A stretch of DNA of 64,000 nt from positions 7,130,001 through 7,194,000 of the forward strand of contig NC_045131.1 of assembly GCF_007655135.1 (NCBI RefSeq). Direction: 5' to 3'. Position 1 is the first letter of the stretch. Each line of letters starts with the position of its first letter. The position numbers and the translations under genes were made by a program. The DNA is from Punica granatum. Its lineage: Eukaryota > Streptophyta > Magnoliopsida > Myrtales > Lythraceae. Of this stretch, positions 48,830 to 64,000 are shown one piece after another. The notes below the pieces were generated by a model. The model saw only the letters and a list, made by a program, of their open reading frames with translations. It did not search any database and had not been told where the DNA came from.

Positions 48830-50390
48830 CTTGTTTGCCCTTCTCAACCTTGTCGTCGATTATATAATCAGAAAGCCAATCGGAATTCGGAATTGATAAA
48901 ACTGTCTGCATTTTCTGCGAAGGCCTTTAATAATTCGGCCAACTCCGTAATAGCTCATCCTAATAATAAACTATTATGAATTGTAATGTTGCTTTTGGAC
49001 ACAGAATCATCCACCAAAAACGCGTTTTCACGTATATTATCTCAATATTTTTTCTCCTTTGGAATTTTCATCTCATATAATGCAGTTAAGTTCGAGCTGG
49101 ATCATTCCTCCTGCCTGTATCCACGACACTGATCTCGAAATTGAGCATTTAATGTTACTTCCCTCCAAACAAGTTTGCTTCATGTATTCGAACTCGTGTC
49201 CTGCTTACTTGATTGATACTCCTCGCGGCTCAATCAATACCTTGTTGATTTTCCTTTGTATTGGACCACTACATGTGTCAAAAAGAAGTCAAATTCAAAA
49301 TTTATTTTCTCTTATTAATTCAATTCTATATTCCCGAATTTCTGTATGTATGTTGGATTTCTCCCCTACTCTTTTGTCCCATTTCTCGCCGACCTCAGTT
49401 TTCTTAAACTTTTGTCTCTTCAAATTTGGTCTTTTGTTCAATGTCAGGCCCTTGCAAGCATAGAATGTTCAAAGGATCTCATTCGGAACCATATGCGGCT
49501 GCAAATTACCTGAAAAATGTCAAGTCGGTGAGGGTAGACGTCTCCGGAGTTTGAGCCCGAGAGTTTTAATTCCATCATAAATTTCAGCAGATATTCCCCA
49601 CTGCATTGAACACTTAGACCGTCGGGCCATGATGTACAACGACATAGCTGTTACTTGACAGAAAGGAAATCTTTCCCCTTTTATTCCAACCAAATACAGT
49701 GCCAATGTTGCTGTACTTGCAAGGCAAACCGTAGGTTTGTTAATGACACACAAATCTGCGACGACAATGTATTAAACAATTAATTAAATCATATTTGACT
49801 TGATATCAGGGAGAGAAAAGGTGGCATTGAGGAATGAATGAGCATAGCTTACATGGGTTGAAACCAATGATAACATCAGACTGCACGATTAATAAATAAC
49901 CAATAGCCTCAAAAAGATGCCACATTGCCTTTCCTTCCATTTCACTAAAATATGATTATTGTTAGCTTCACCTTTTTGTCCCACTCCTGCAAATCGGGCG
50001 GAGAAATCAGTACAATGTTGTCTTTTCATTATTTTTCTATTTAAGTTGTGTTTATTATTATGGTCATGCTTTGGTTATTACTATTATGATGATGGGGACC
50101 TGTTTGTGGGCACTAATGGTGGAAGAATGATGGTGGGGTTCTCTTGATCGGCGTCAAAGGAAAGGAACTCATTTCCAAAGACAAGCAACTAAACCCAAAA
50201 AGAACCAGTCATCCCTTTCCTCTTGTGGTCTTTGAGATGTTTAATGCTTCGAAGGCTATGCCCTTTTGCCCTGCTCCCCTTTCCTCAGTTTCAGTGATGA
50301 GGTAGTGATGTACTGAAGTGTGGCCTATTTGCGGAGTCGGGTTTCTGGCGAGGAGTTTTTTCGAATCCATACAGAGGGAAAAAGCCTCTA
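48830..50390. other. Duplicated segment S3 and promoter region of receptor-kinase copy C
   Basis: About 48830-49470 is the third copy of the S1/S2 segment. The rest has no gene. The last 450 bases before 50391 resemble the region upstream of copy A (CTCTAATGG before both starts, GAAGTGTGGCCT versus AAAGTGAGGCCT), so both copies share promoter ancestry. Confidence 0.55.
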
Positions 50391-55752
<5,362 letters not shown>

Positions 55753-56367
55753 ATCCCGGTCCTCATCTATTTCAAGTGTCTCATTCAAACAGTCTTACAC
55801 ATTCTCCCGTTTCCTCTTACAGTTCTTTTTTCCTGATTTTTGTATGAATGGTTGATAGGTGTTGTAACGGAACAAGAAACATGATAATTATTAGATTGTA
55901 TGGAGATGAATTTACTATGTTCAGCACGATCGAATAGACACCACGCATCCAAGCTCATTGATCTGTACAATTTGTCGATTTTCTTTTCTTTTCGGTTACA
56001 AAAGAGGCCTATGACCTGGTGCAATTTTGTCCAACGTCCTTATACAATGCCTGAAAAGGGTCCCGATTCTAAGATTACCATTTTCGTAGAGGTATTTACC
56101 CGATTAGGAAATCACAGGATCCTCAATCACTCGCCGTCCTACACTAGGTCCCGACCATGACCGCCCCAAAGAATGCCTTCACCTCGTGTCACGACTCATG
56201 AGCACTAGTCGGTAAGGTTCGGGATGCATAGCCGGTTGCCGATCCGCTGGATGACCAATGAGATGATGACAAGTGGCAGCCCAATTGACCTGGATCCAAC
56301 CCGACAGCATCCAACAGAAACAGGAAAACAGCAACCGGGACACCATTGCTATTTACCTCACGTGCTG

Positions 56368-56387
56368 TCTCTCTCTCTCTCTCTCTC
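56368..56387. repeat. (CT)n microsatellite upstream of GAUT7
   Basis: A CT run about 145 bases before the GAUT7 start codon, probably in or near the 5' UTR, where such tracts are common in plants. Confidence 0.85.
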
Positions 56388-56531
56388 AGTTCGAGTTCGT
56401 TCCACTGCGATCTCCATCGAAGGACAGCCGAAGACAGCGGAAGCACGTCTCAGGGGGTGAGAGGTTTATCTACGGTTTCACTGGTTGCGAGATCATGAGG
56501 TAGACAGATCGGAGAGAAGGAGACGGCGGGG

Positions 56532-59500
56532 ATGAAGGGCGGAGGAGGCGGCGCCGGGGGCTCCGGCGGGAAGCGGCGGTGGAGGGGCCTAGCAATCGCC
56601 GTGTTGGGCCTCATTATCATCCTCTCAATGCTCGTCCCTCTCGGCTTCTTGCTCGGCCTCCACAACGGCATCATTCTCTCTGCTCCAACTGCCGGTAACC
56701 AGACTCGCCCGCCATCTCGCAATGCTCTGCTGAGATCTCTCTCAGCCAACTCAATCTTACGCCGTTTCTCTTTCGATTCGCATTTCCGCATCATCAAGCA
56801 TTGATCTTCCATTTCCATGTCTGATCTGTTATACTTATGGCCTCTTAACGGCATTCTCTCTTCTCAGGTTTTGCGTCTGACCACCAGCATAATTCAGTTC
56901 CAGTAAGAACTTTAAACTCTTCTTCATCTTCGTCGATTGTATGCTTTCGAACGAGGCTTCAGTTGCCGATATCGATATATGTGATTTCTTGTTGCGAATT
57001 TGAATCAGGGTGTTCATCGGAGCTCCGAAAAGTACAGCATCGACAGTAATGGGATTCAGACTCCACCAAAGGTAGGGACTTTCAGTAGATTGCTCCCCCT
57101 GTCTGGATCAGATCCGATGTTCGTGATGCTCTTCTGCTTTTTTTTTTTTCTTTGCTATTCGTGTATATAGTTTTTCTTCGCCAGAAACTGGTATTATTGA
57201 AAAGACTAAAAAGCTCTGTGATATCGAAGACATATGCATTTACAGATTTGTTTTTCTTTTGTTTCCCTTTATGCAGAAAGATCATACTAAGCACGTGGAC
57301 GAGCTTATGAAGAAGTTGGAGCCGAGTCTGTCTAAGGTGAACTACTAATTCTTTAGAGTGAGAATGAGTTCTCAACTATTCATGACTGGTTTTATGGTGC
57401 TCCCCTGGTTTCTGAGATTAATTACTAGAGCACATTCTTTCCTCGTGTGGAGTTAGATTAGCCACATTCTAGTGATCTTGGTATTTAGAGTGAATGGAAT
57501 GTTGATAGGAGAATGAAATGAAGGTGCCCCTTCATTTTTTCATGAGGCAAGGCATGCAGTTCGTATAAGTGGCAAGAGGCTTACCTCTAACTCACTCATC
57601 GATTGTCATTGCCAGTCTCAATAAAAATTTAATAGATTCACGGCTATGGAATAACTGACTACTCAGTTCTTGATATATCTCTCTTTTGTGTTTATGCTAG
57701 ATCAAACCATCTTGTTCTATGCAGCTCTTTATTGTTACAATTGGAATATATGCTTCTATGGGCTGCTGGATGAAAGTATAACATTTCGTCGTCTATAATT
57801 TCGCACTTTCACATGCAAGTGGTTCTTTCATTTGGTAGTTGTAGAACTTGCTTGAGAAGATCATACTTCTGCTTGGATCTTTCTGATATTTTTGCTCATA
57901 CATTGGAACTCTCTTGCTTTGGGAAGTTCTTCAAGAAGTCCTTTGGAACCATAGGATCATTCTTTTCATTTGAATCTACCTTTGCCAACAGAGCTGTTGG
58001 CAATTTTTGGCAATATAAAGCTCTTCTTTAGAAGTCTAGCTTCCAGTTCTGCTTCCCCAAGCATGTTTATTATTCTTATGCTTGTCACAGAGAATTTTAG
58101 AATCATCGTACGAATCAGGTGCAGTTGAGGGTTGACTGCATGATCCTTATTAATGCTAATGCCCTTGATCTTGTTTCCACTTGTTATGACAGGACCTGCA
58201 AGGAGACTTGACCAATGGATCCAAGAAAGAGACCATCAATAGAGTTCCCTCTCATGAGGGTCAACAACAAAAAGGTGTGGTTATTTTTCATCCCTACTGT
58301 TGCTGGCATGATGGTTGTTGCCTTATGTTGAGTTTGGCTTACCAGTAAGGAATCATTGTTTCTGTTTAAACTACAGGTACTTCACAGTCGGCACCCTCAC
58401 GTCCAAATGTATGTGTGCATTTGAGTGGCCTGTGCTATGGTTTTGTTGACATTTACATCTTTTAGTCATTCTGCGGCCCCGTTAATATAGTTCAGATTTC
58501 TTCCACAGGCCACTAGAGTTGATCAGACGGTTAAAGTGGTGGAACATAATAAAGGCAATGCTGATGAAAGTGGGAAATCTTGTGAGTTGAGATTCGGTGC
58601 CTACTGCCTTTGGCGTGAGCGACACAGAGAAGTTGTGAAGGATTCTTTGGTGAAGAAATTGAAAGACCGGCTTTTTGTAGCTAGAGCATATTTTCCCAGC
58701 ATTGCCAAAATTCCAGTTCAAGATAAGTTGTCTGCTGAGCTAAAGCAAAACATTCAAGATTTTGAGCGCGTCCTCAGCGAATCTTCTGTAGATTCTGACC
58801 TTCCATCTCAGTAAGTTGTGAATCAATCTGCGTCTGCTGTTAGCTGATAATGTAGATATGTTAGTAAAGTTGACATTTTCCCCTGTGCTGTGACCTTTGG
58901 CATACGACTCTTTATCATTACTTTTCTTGCAAGTTAATTTCATGAATTGCTGAATTCTGATGATTTGCTAAGCAAATTGAGTGTGTGCTGCCAACTTCCT
59001 TTTCAGGATAGACAAGAAGCTGGAGAGGATGGAAACTGCAATAGCCAAGGCTAAATCATGTCCAGTAGAGTGTCATAATGTAGAGAAGAAATTCAGACAA
59101 CTATTAGATTTAACTGAAGATGAAGCTAATTTTCATATGAAGCAGAGTGCCTTCCTTCACCAGCTTGCGGTCCAGACAATTCCGAAAAGCCTTCACTGCC
59201 TATCGATGAGGCTAACTGTGGATTATTTTAGATCCCCCGAAGATCTGAAAGTCCCTGATGAGGAGAAATATTCGGACCCATCATTGCACCACTTTGTCAT
59301 ATTCTCAAAAAATGTACTTGCATCATCAGTAGTGATTAACTCAACCGTTTCGCATGCTAAGGTAACTTCCTTTCCATCCGTCGATGAGCTTTGGCGTATA
59401 AATGGGGGCAGCATTTGCACTCATTGTTGTTATTTTACTCTTGCTGTGGACATTTCAGGAAAGTAGAAACTTGGTTTTTCACGTGCTGACAGATCAAGAG

Positions 59501-60458
59501 AATTTCTACGCGATTGAGCGGTGGTTCTCTGGCAAAACTTATAGGGAAGCCACGGTTCAAGTGTTGAATATCGAAAAACTCGAACTTCAAGATAAAGAAA
59601 ATTCTCTGTCCTTGCCCAATGAGTTCCGCGTTTCTTTTCACATTGTTGACGGTCAAGATACTCTCAAGATGAGAACTCAATACTTGTCTACTTTTTCAAA
59701 TTCACACTTTCTCCTTCCTGAGATATTCCCGAACTTAGAGAAGATCGTGGTTCTGGATGATGACGTGGTTGTTCGGAGAGACTTGACATCCCTGTGGGAC
59801 CTCAATATTGGAGGAAAAGTGAATGGTGCTGTGCAGTCATGTGCAGTGAGATTGGGTCAGCTCCGGAGCTTTCTGGGTGAAAGAATTTTAGACCAAAACT
59901 CTTGTGCTTGGATGTCGGGTCTAAATGTCATTGATCTGTCAAGATGGAGAGACCTGAAGCTCAGTGAAACTTATCAAGGTCTTCTACAGCAGGTGAAATT
60001 TTTATCTGCTTCTTATTACATTTTTCATTGGTAAATATATTTACTTCAGTCCACCTTATGACAGGTGTGTTGTTCCTTCTGTTTTAATTGATCAAATATT
60101 ACCTTTCCTTGTTTTAGTCAAGTGTGTTACGAGCTTCAATAATTCATTTTTTATTCCTCTTATTTGGCATGACAAGCAGTTGAACAGGGCGGAAGGGTCT
60201 GTTGAGTCCGCCATGTTGGGTGCAACTCTCCTAACTTTTCAGGACCAAATTTACACCCTTGATAGTTCATGGATGCTCTCAGGATTGGGACATGATTACG
60301 GCCTGGAAATGTCTGATGTGAAAAGGGCAGCTGTTCTGCATTACAATGGGAACATGAAGCCTTGGCTTGAGCTAGGAATCCCTAAGTACAAGGACTATTG
60401 GAAGAGGTCTTTGAACTGGAAGGAACAGATCTTCAGTGACTGCAACATAAGTCCGTGA
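56532..60458 (+). CDS. GAUT7: Galacturonosyltransferase 7 (homogalacturonan synthesis)
   Basis: A GT8-family type II Golgi protein. In Arabidopsis GAUT7 anchors the processed GAUT1 in the pectin-synthesising complex. Ten exons join in phase to 634 residues: 56532-56694, 56868-56902, 57009-57071, 57277-57336, 58193-58274, 58377-58408, 58509-58810, 59007-59361, 59459-59992 and 60180-60458. The Gly-rich start MKGGGGGAGGSGGKRRWRG precedes a membrane anchor (LAIAVLGLIIILSMLVPLGF). The stem region is variable. The conserved part has CELRFGAYCLWRE, LFVARAYFPSIAK, LTEDEANFHMKQS, VINSTVSHAKESRNLVFHVL, the metal-binding VVLDDDVVVRRDL, WMSGLNVIDLSRWR, LLTFQD and HYNGNMKPWLELGIP. The order and the C-terminus SDCNISP match GAUT7. 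All expected motifs are intact. Confidence 0.95.
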
Positions 60459-62700
60459 CTGACATAAGTCCTGCTAACCGAACCATTCGAACCTGTAGGA
60501 TTCAGAAAGCATCCTCCTGCAGAAGTTTTGTTCAATTTTATGTTGCCAAAGAATTGGCATCTGATGGAGTGACAACCGTGAAAATCTTGAAGAACCAATG
60601 ATTCTGCTCAGTTTTGGTAGATTCAATAGGAGGTTGTATCAATTCACTTCTGAATTAGAAAGCAGGAGTTCACTCAGTTGCCCAGAGGGTCACATTCCGA
60701 TTGAAAAGGCAACTTATTGTTTGGAAGCCTGTTACTGTTATACGGCTGACAGACGGTGGTTCAGACAGGCAATCTTTTCTGGCGAGCCTCCAACTGTAAA
60801 ACATCAGGAAGAGACTATTTTTTCTTCTTTCATTTTCTCTGGTTCTTTTCGCTAAGCAAGTAATATGGATTATAGACAAATGAATTATTCTTTTGTACCA
60901 TCTTCTATGTGATTCATTGTGTTCTTTAATCAAGAAAGAATTTCTTGTCATAAGAGACCAATTGGACAGCTCATTCGTACTCTTAATGTCGATTCGATTG
61001 TAATTTCTTTCCTGGTAAGATTCTGTTGATAACGCATATCTTTTCAATCGACGAAAAATGCGGTAATGTCTGTCTGTTGTTTCAACTGCCTCTTCAGGTG
61101 GTGGTGTTTGCCGGAGTTCAAAACTATGTGTATCTGTGCCATCGGAAAAAACTCCGGAAACAATACCTTTGCATATCGTTGAAGATAAGAACTTGTTCAT
61201 ATCAAACCAATACATTGACACCATCTCTGAGCGTCGTAAAGCCATCGGCGCTGGACCTGTGAGACGGGAATAATATTGCTTGCATCCAACTGATTTTACT
61301 ATATAGATACGTGAATAAACTTTTGTGGGCTATGGAGGGCTCAATGACGAAAGGGCCATTCACAACATTCCTAAAATCGGGCCCCAATCCTAGAAACTTA
61401 ATTTTGAGACAAGTTCAAATTTGGTCCCAACCATTTGTTCTTTCTCGTCTCTAGATCTCAACTTTCAATTCTGTTCAACTAAGTCCTCGAAGTTTCACGG
61501 AATGTGCAATATAGACCTTTTCATTGTGATGGATAGTGCTAGTAGTAGTGTAGTACTATTGGGTCACGTTTGGTACAACGAAATAAAATAAAATGAGTTT
61601 TATATGGAGAAATATAATTATATCGAGAGAATACACGTACTCTTTTTTTGTGTTGAATTTGAACAAACAAAGGAGATCAATTTTTTTTTTCTAAAAAAGA
61701 ACTTATTTAATAAGATGTTAATATATGTATGAATTTAGATATAGGAGTTTAAAAGAAAATATATGATACTTGTATGAAATTTACTTGGAATGATGGAATA
61801 AGTATTACTTAAGTTTTATGAAGGAATGATTATAAAAGTGGAATGCTCTTTCCATCTCATTATAGAGAGCAAATGGAGTGAAATGATCATATACCCATAG
61901 AATTCCATTCTGAGGTACCAAAGCGCAACTTTAGTGGAGAAACTATCTAAAATTTGAAACAGCTAGTTCTATCTTGATGGAGCCAAACTTTGGCCATGCG
62001 ATTCAACTACACGAATCAGGCGCCCTATTGCACTTTCTAGGATCACGTTCCGGGACCCTGCCCACAAATGGCCCAGAAGTTGTCCACGTCAACCGAGCTA
62101 GCTCTTTACAAAAACCAGAAGGCGTTCCGTGTCTTGTTCACATCGGTATAGATCGACACGGAATATCCTGTTCCTAATAATATCGATGATCAGATCCCAT
62201 CATAGAAGAGCCGGTGTATCGATTCCACGAGCCATCCATGTGAGGCTGTTGAGGCAAACCGGCAAACGTCCATTGGAAAAGGGTCACGAATGACGTCGGT
62301 GGGATGTCCTGGTGGGAGGGGAAAAGTTAGCACAGACACAACAATGGACTCAAAGTCTTTTGACCCTTTGCAAGGAGCATTCATTCACTTTTCCCTATTT
62401 GCTTTGAGAGCTTGAGAGTTTACACATCCCATCCATCTCCATTAATGGGATTTTTGTGTTTTGTGAAGCAAAAAAAAAATAATAAAAAAAAATTGGGGAA
62501 TGATTGGGATGACATGCTTTCGTCCTTTTCTCACCAATTGCTAATTATCGTTTCTCCATTATTAGTATATTACCACTTCCCGGACACGTACACGTAATAA
62601 CACCGATATCGGTTCTCTCTTATGTTTCTTGCTTAAGATCCAACCGGTGTGATCTTACCATAGACAGCAACACGATATATATGTTATTAGTCTTTTCGCG
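60459..62700. other. 3' flank of GAUT7 and intergenic DNA
   Basis: No gene is seen. The part up to about 60950 probably includes the GAUT7 3' UTR, and the rest is AT-rich. Confidence 0.5.
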
Positions 62701-62726
62701 TAAGTAGTTACATCCATCGATATAAC

Positions 62727-62735
62727 TATATAAAT
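62727..62735 (+). promoter_or_regulatory. TATA-like box before the small ORF at 62832
   Basis: TATATAAAT about 100 bases upstream of an ATG in good context (CACCAATGGCG). Such boxes also occur by chance in AT-rich DNA. Confidence 0.3.
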
Positions 62736-62831
62736 GCAGCAAACGCATCTTTGAGAATTGATATGTCTGTTATATTGATAATGATTAACGGATTGGTTTC
62801 CGAATAACTGAAAAAGCGAGAGGAGACACCA

Positions 62832-63020
62832 ATGGCGCTCTATTTATTAATTATTTTATTGATATCGATTAATCGCTTTCTTTCATGCAAATTGGAAGTG
62901 GCTTGTCTTAGCACTGTCCCCAAATTGAACACTTCCACCAGCACAAAGTCACCCATAAATGGACAGGCGGATCTCTATTATTACTACAACTCCTCCTCCT
63001 CCTATCTCAATCATCAATAG
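62832..63020 (+). CDS. Possible small secreted peptide (62 residues), unproven
   Basis: The frame starts MALYLLIILLISINRFLSCK, which looks like a signal peptide with a cleavage site near Ser-Cys, followed by a Ser/Thr/Asn/Tyr-rich tail (LYYYYNSSSSYLNHQ). I recognise no known peptide family motif. Support is limited to the hydrophobic start, the AUG context (CACCAATGG) and the TATA-like box. It could be a chance frame or a first exon of a longer gene. Confidence 0.25.
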   Translation: MALYLLIILLISINRFLSCKLEVACLSTVPKLNTSTSTKSPINGQADLYYYYNSSSSYLNHQ

Positions 63021-64000
63021 TACGGGTCACTTTTTTCATTTCATCATATCTCTTTCTCTTACACTAATTAATTATCATGGAGATTTTATTTTATTTTTGC
63101 ATCAATCGGCAAAAGATAAAAATATAAATGAATTAATATTTAGTCCGTAATTATTTCACTGAAATATATTGTAATTTCATATTCTAATTCCTTTCCATGT
63201 CAAAGCAAAGATTAGTTATTCTATGTATATATATGTATATAGTCAAGTTCATGTGTTATGAATAGTTCGTGCCCAAACTTCACAGGCTTCGGTAATAATT
63301 TATTCATCTTTCTTAAGAGAAGTGGATTCTGTAGGAGATTAGGAGAGATCTTTTTTCTTTTACTTTTAGAGATTGTAACTTCATATCAAAGTACGAAGGG
63401 CGCAAATAAAATAATTGAGACAGAGCATTGTAAATTATGTGCCGATATGACGGCGTTGATTGTGACCTCAACCATGCACCATTAGTTTATGCGATCCCCA
63501 ATTGATATTGTGTATTTCCAACCCACGAAGAGAGATGACAATGCAATAAGCAGCAGGAAGGACATCAAGAAACTCGTCGGAGCGCATCAAATATGTTGAA
63601 TACATACATCATCATACATACGATCTTCGCCGAAACCCTAGTTACATATGATATGTACCATTGCACTTAATTACTGGTTAATCTATAACTTGTAGGCTGC
63701 AGCTCTAATTTTCATTTCATATCTGCTAGTAAAATTAAGAAAGTTCTCACATAAATAGCAAACCTGCATATATCTATATATAGTATCATTATATTATTTC
63801 GATATAATTTTTTGGTGTGTACCGTGATATTAAGAAGTTCAATAGTCTTCGAATAATTCAATTTAAGCCGTATCGGCTTATTAAGAGGTGAAATTCTCCC
63901 AATCAGAATTTTCTTTGTTCATAAAATACTAACCTGAGATATTCTTTAGAGAGAATAAGCATTGATCTGTTTGAACCAACCCATATTAATTATTATTCCG
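63021..64000. other. AT-rich intergenic DNA to the window end
   Basis: No coding region, RNA gene or transposon structure is recognisable. Confidence 0.45.

Noticed and set aside
48788..49463. Plus-strand open frames between kinase copies B and C
   Set aside because: They fall in the duplicated intergenic segment S3, are not conserved in S1 or S2 as open frames, and have no domain.
60670..61245. Minus-strand frame of 191 residues downstream of GAUT7
   Set aside because: It overlaps the probable GAUT7 3' region and contains no recognisable domain or splice-supported structure.

Overview
The window is nuclear DNA of a flowering plant, most likely a eudicot. It has split genes with GT-AG introns, AT-rich intergenic DNA, microsatellites, small inverted-repeat transposons, and plant-specific families (GAUT7, an HPCA1-type LRR kinase, an nsLTP, a CAD). 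I cannot name the species from the sequence. Gene calls below come from joining exons by eye at splice sites and checking reading-phase continuity.

Layout, left to right. 1-15 is the last four codons and stop of a CAD gene whose body lies outside the window. About 500-3140 holds nested inverted-repeat transposon debris, including a CACTA-like element. 4249-5992 (+) is a second CAD gene, tandem to the first; it has a frameshift and a lost splice acceptor. 6790-11069 (+) is an intact ERV41/ERV46-type ER-Golgi cargo receptor in 11 exons. 12112-16748 (-) is an intact RING-CH (MARCH-like) membrane E3 ligase in 8 exons. 16900-22360 is repeat-rich, with degenerate AT-rich repeats, two MITEs and a 5'-truncated LINE carrying an RNase H domain. 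22364-26858 (-) is a mitochondrial DEAD-box helicase (PMH1/PMH2 type, 7 exons). 28024-30279 (-) is an F-box/LRR protein (SKIP2/VFB type, 2 exons). 30500-36490 is gene-poor and includes a tandem array with a period near 163 bp.

36495-55752 is a duplication-driven accessory region. It contains an nsLTP gene with a stop in its signal peptide, two defective copies of an HPCA1-like LRR receptor kinase (A at 41814 and B at 45819), and one complete copy (C, 50391-55752, 19 exons, 963 codons). Flanking DNA is duplicated with them. Among the repeated pieces is a module with a TATA-like box and a hairpin whose 22-nt arms are conserved between two loci while the loop diverges. That is the pattern of a MIRNA gene, and one arm resembles miR171/miR479. 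I regard this hairpin pair as the most interesting candidate in the window.

56532-60458 (+) is an intact GAUT7 pectin-synthesis gene in 10 exons. 60459-64000 has no clear gene apart from a weak small secreted-peptide candidate at 62832.

The genes are not an operon and mostly have unrelated housekeeping roles: cell-wall pectin, ER-Golgi transport, mitochondrial intron splicing and ubiquitin ligation. The dynamic parts are the CAD pair and the receptor-kinase cluster, both of the defence or lignin type that commonly expands and decays by tandem duplication.
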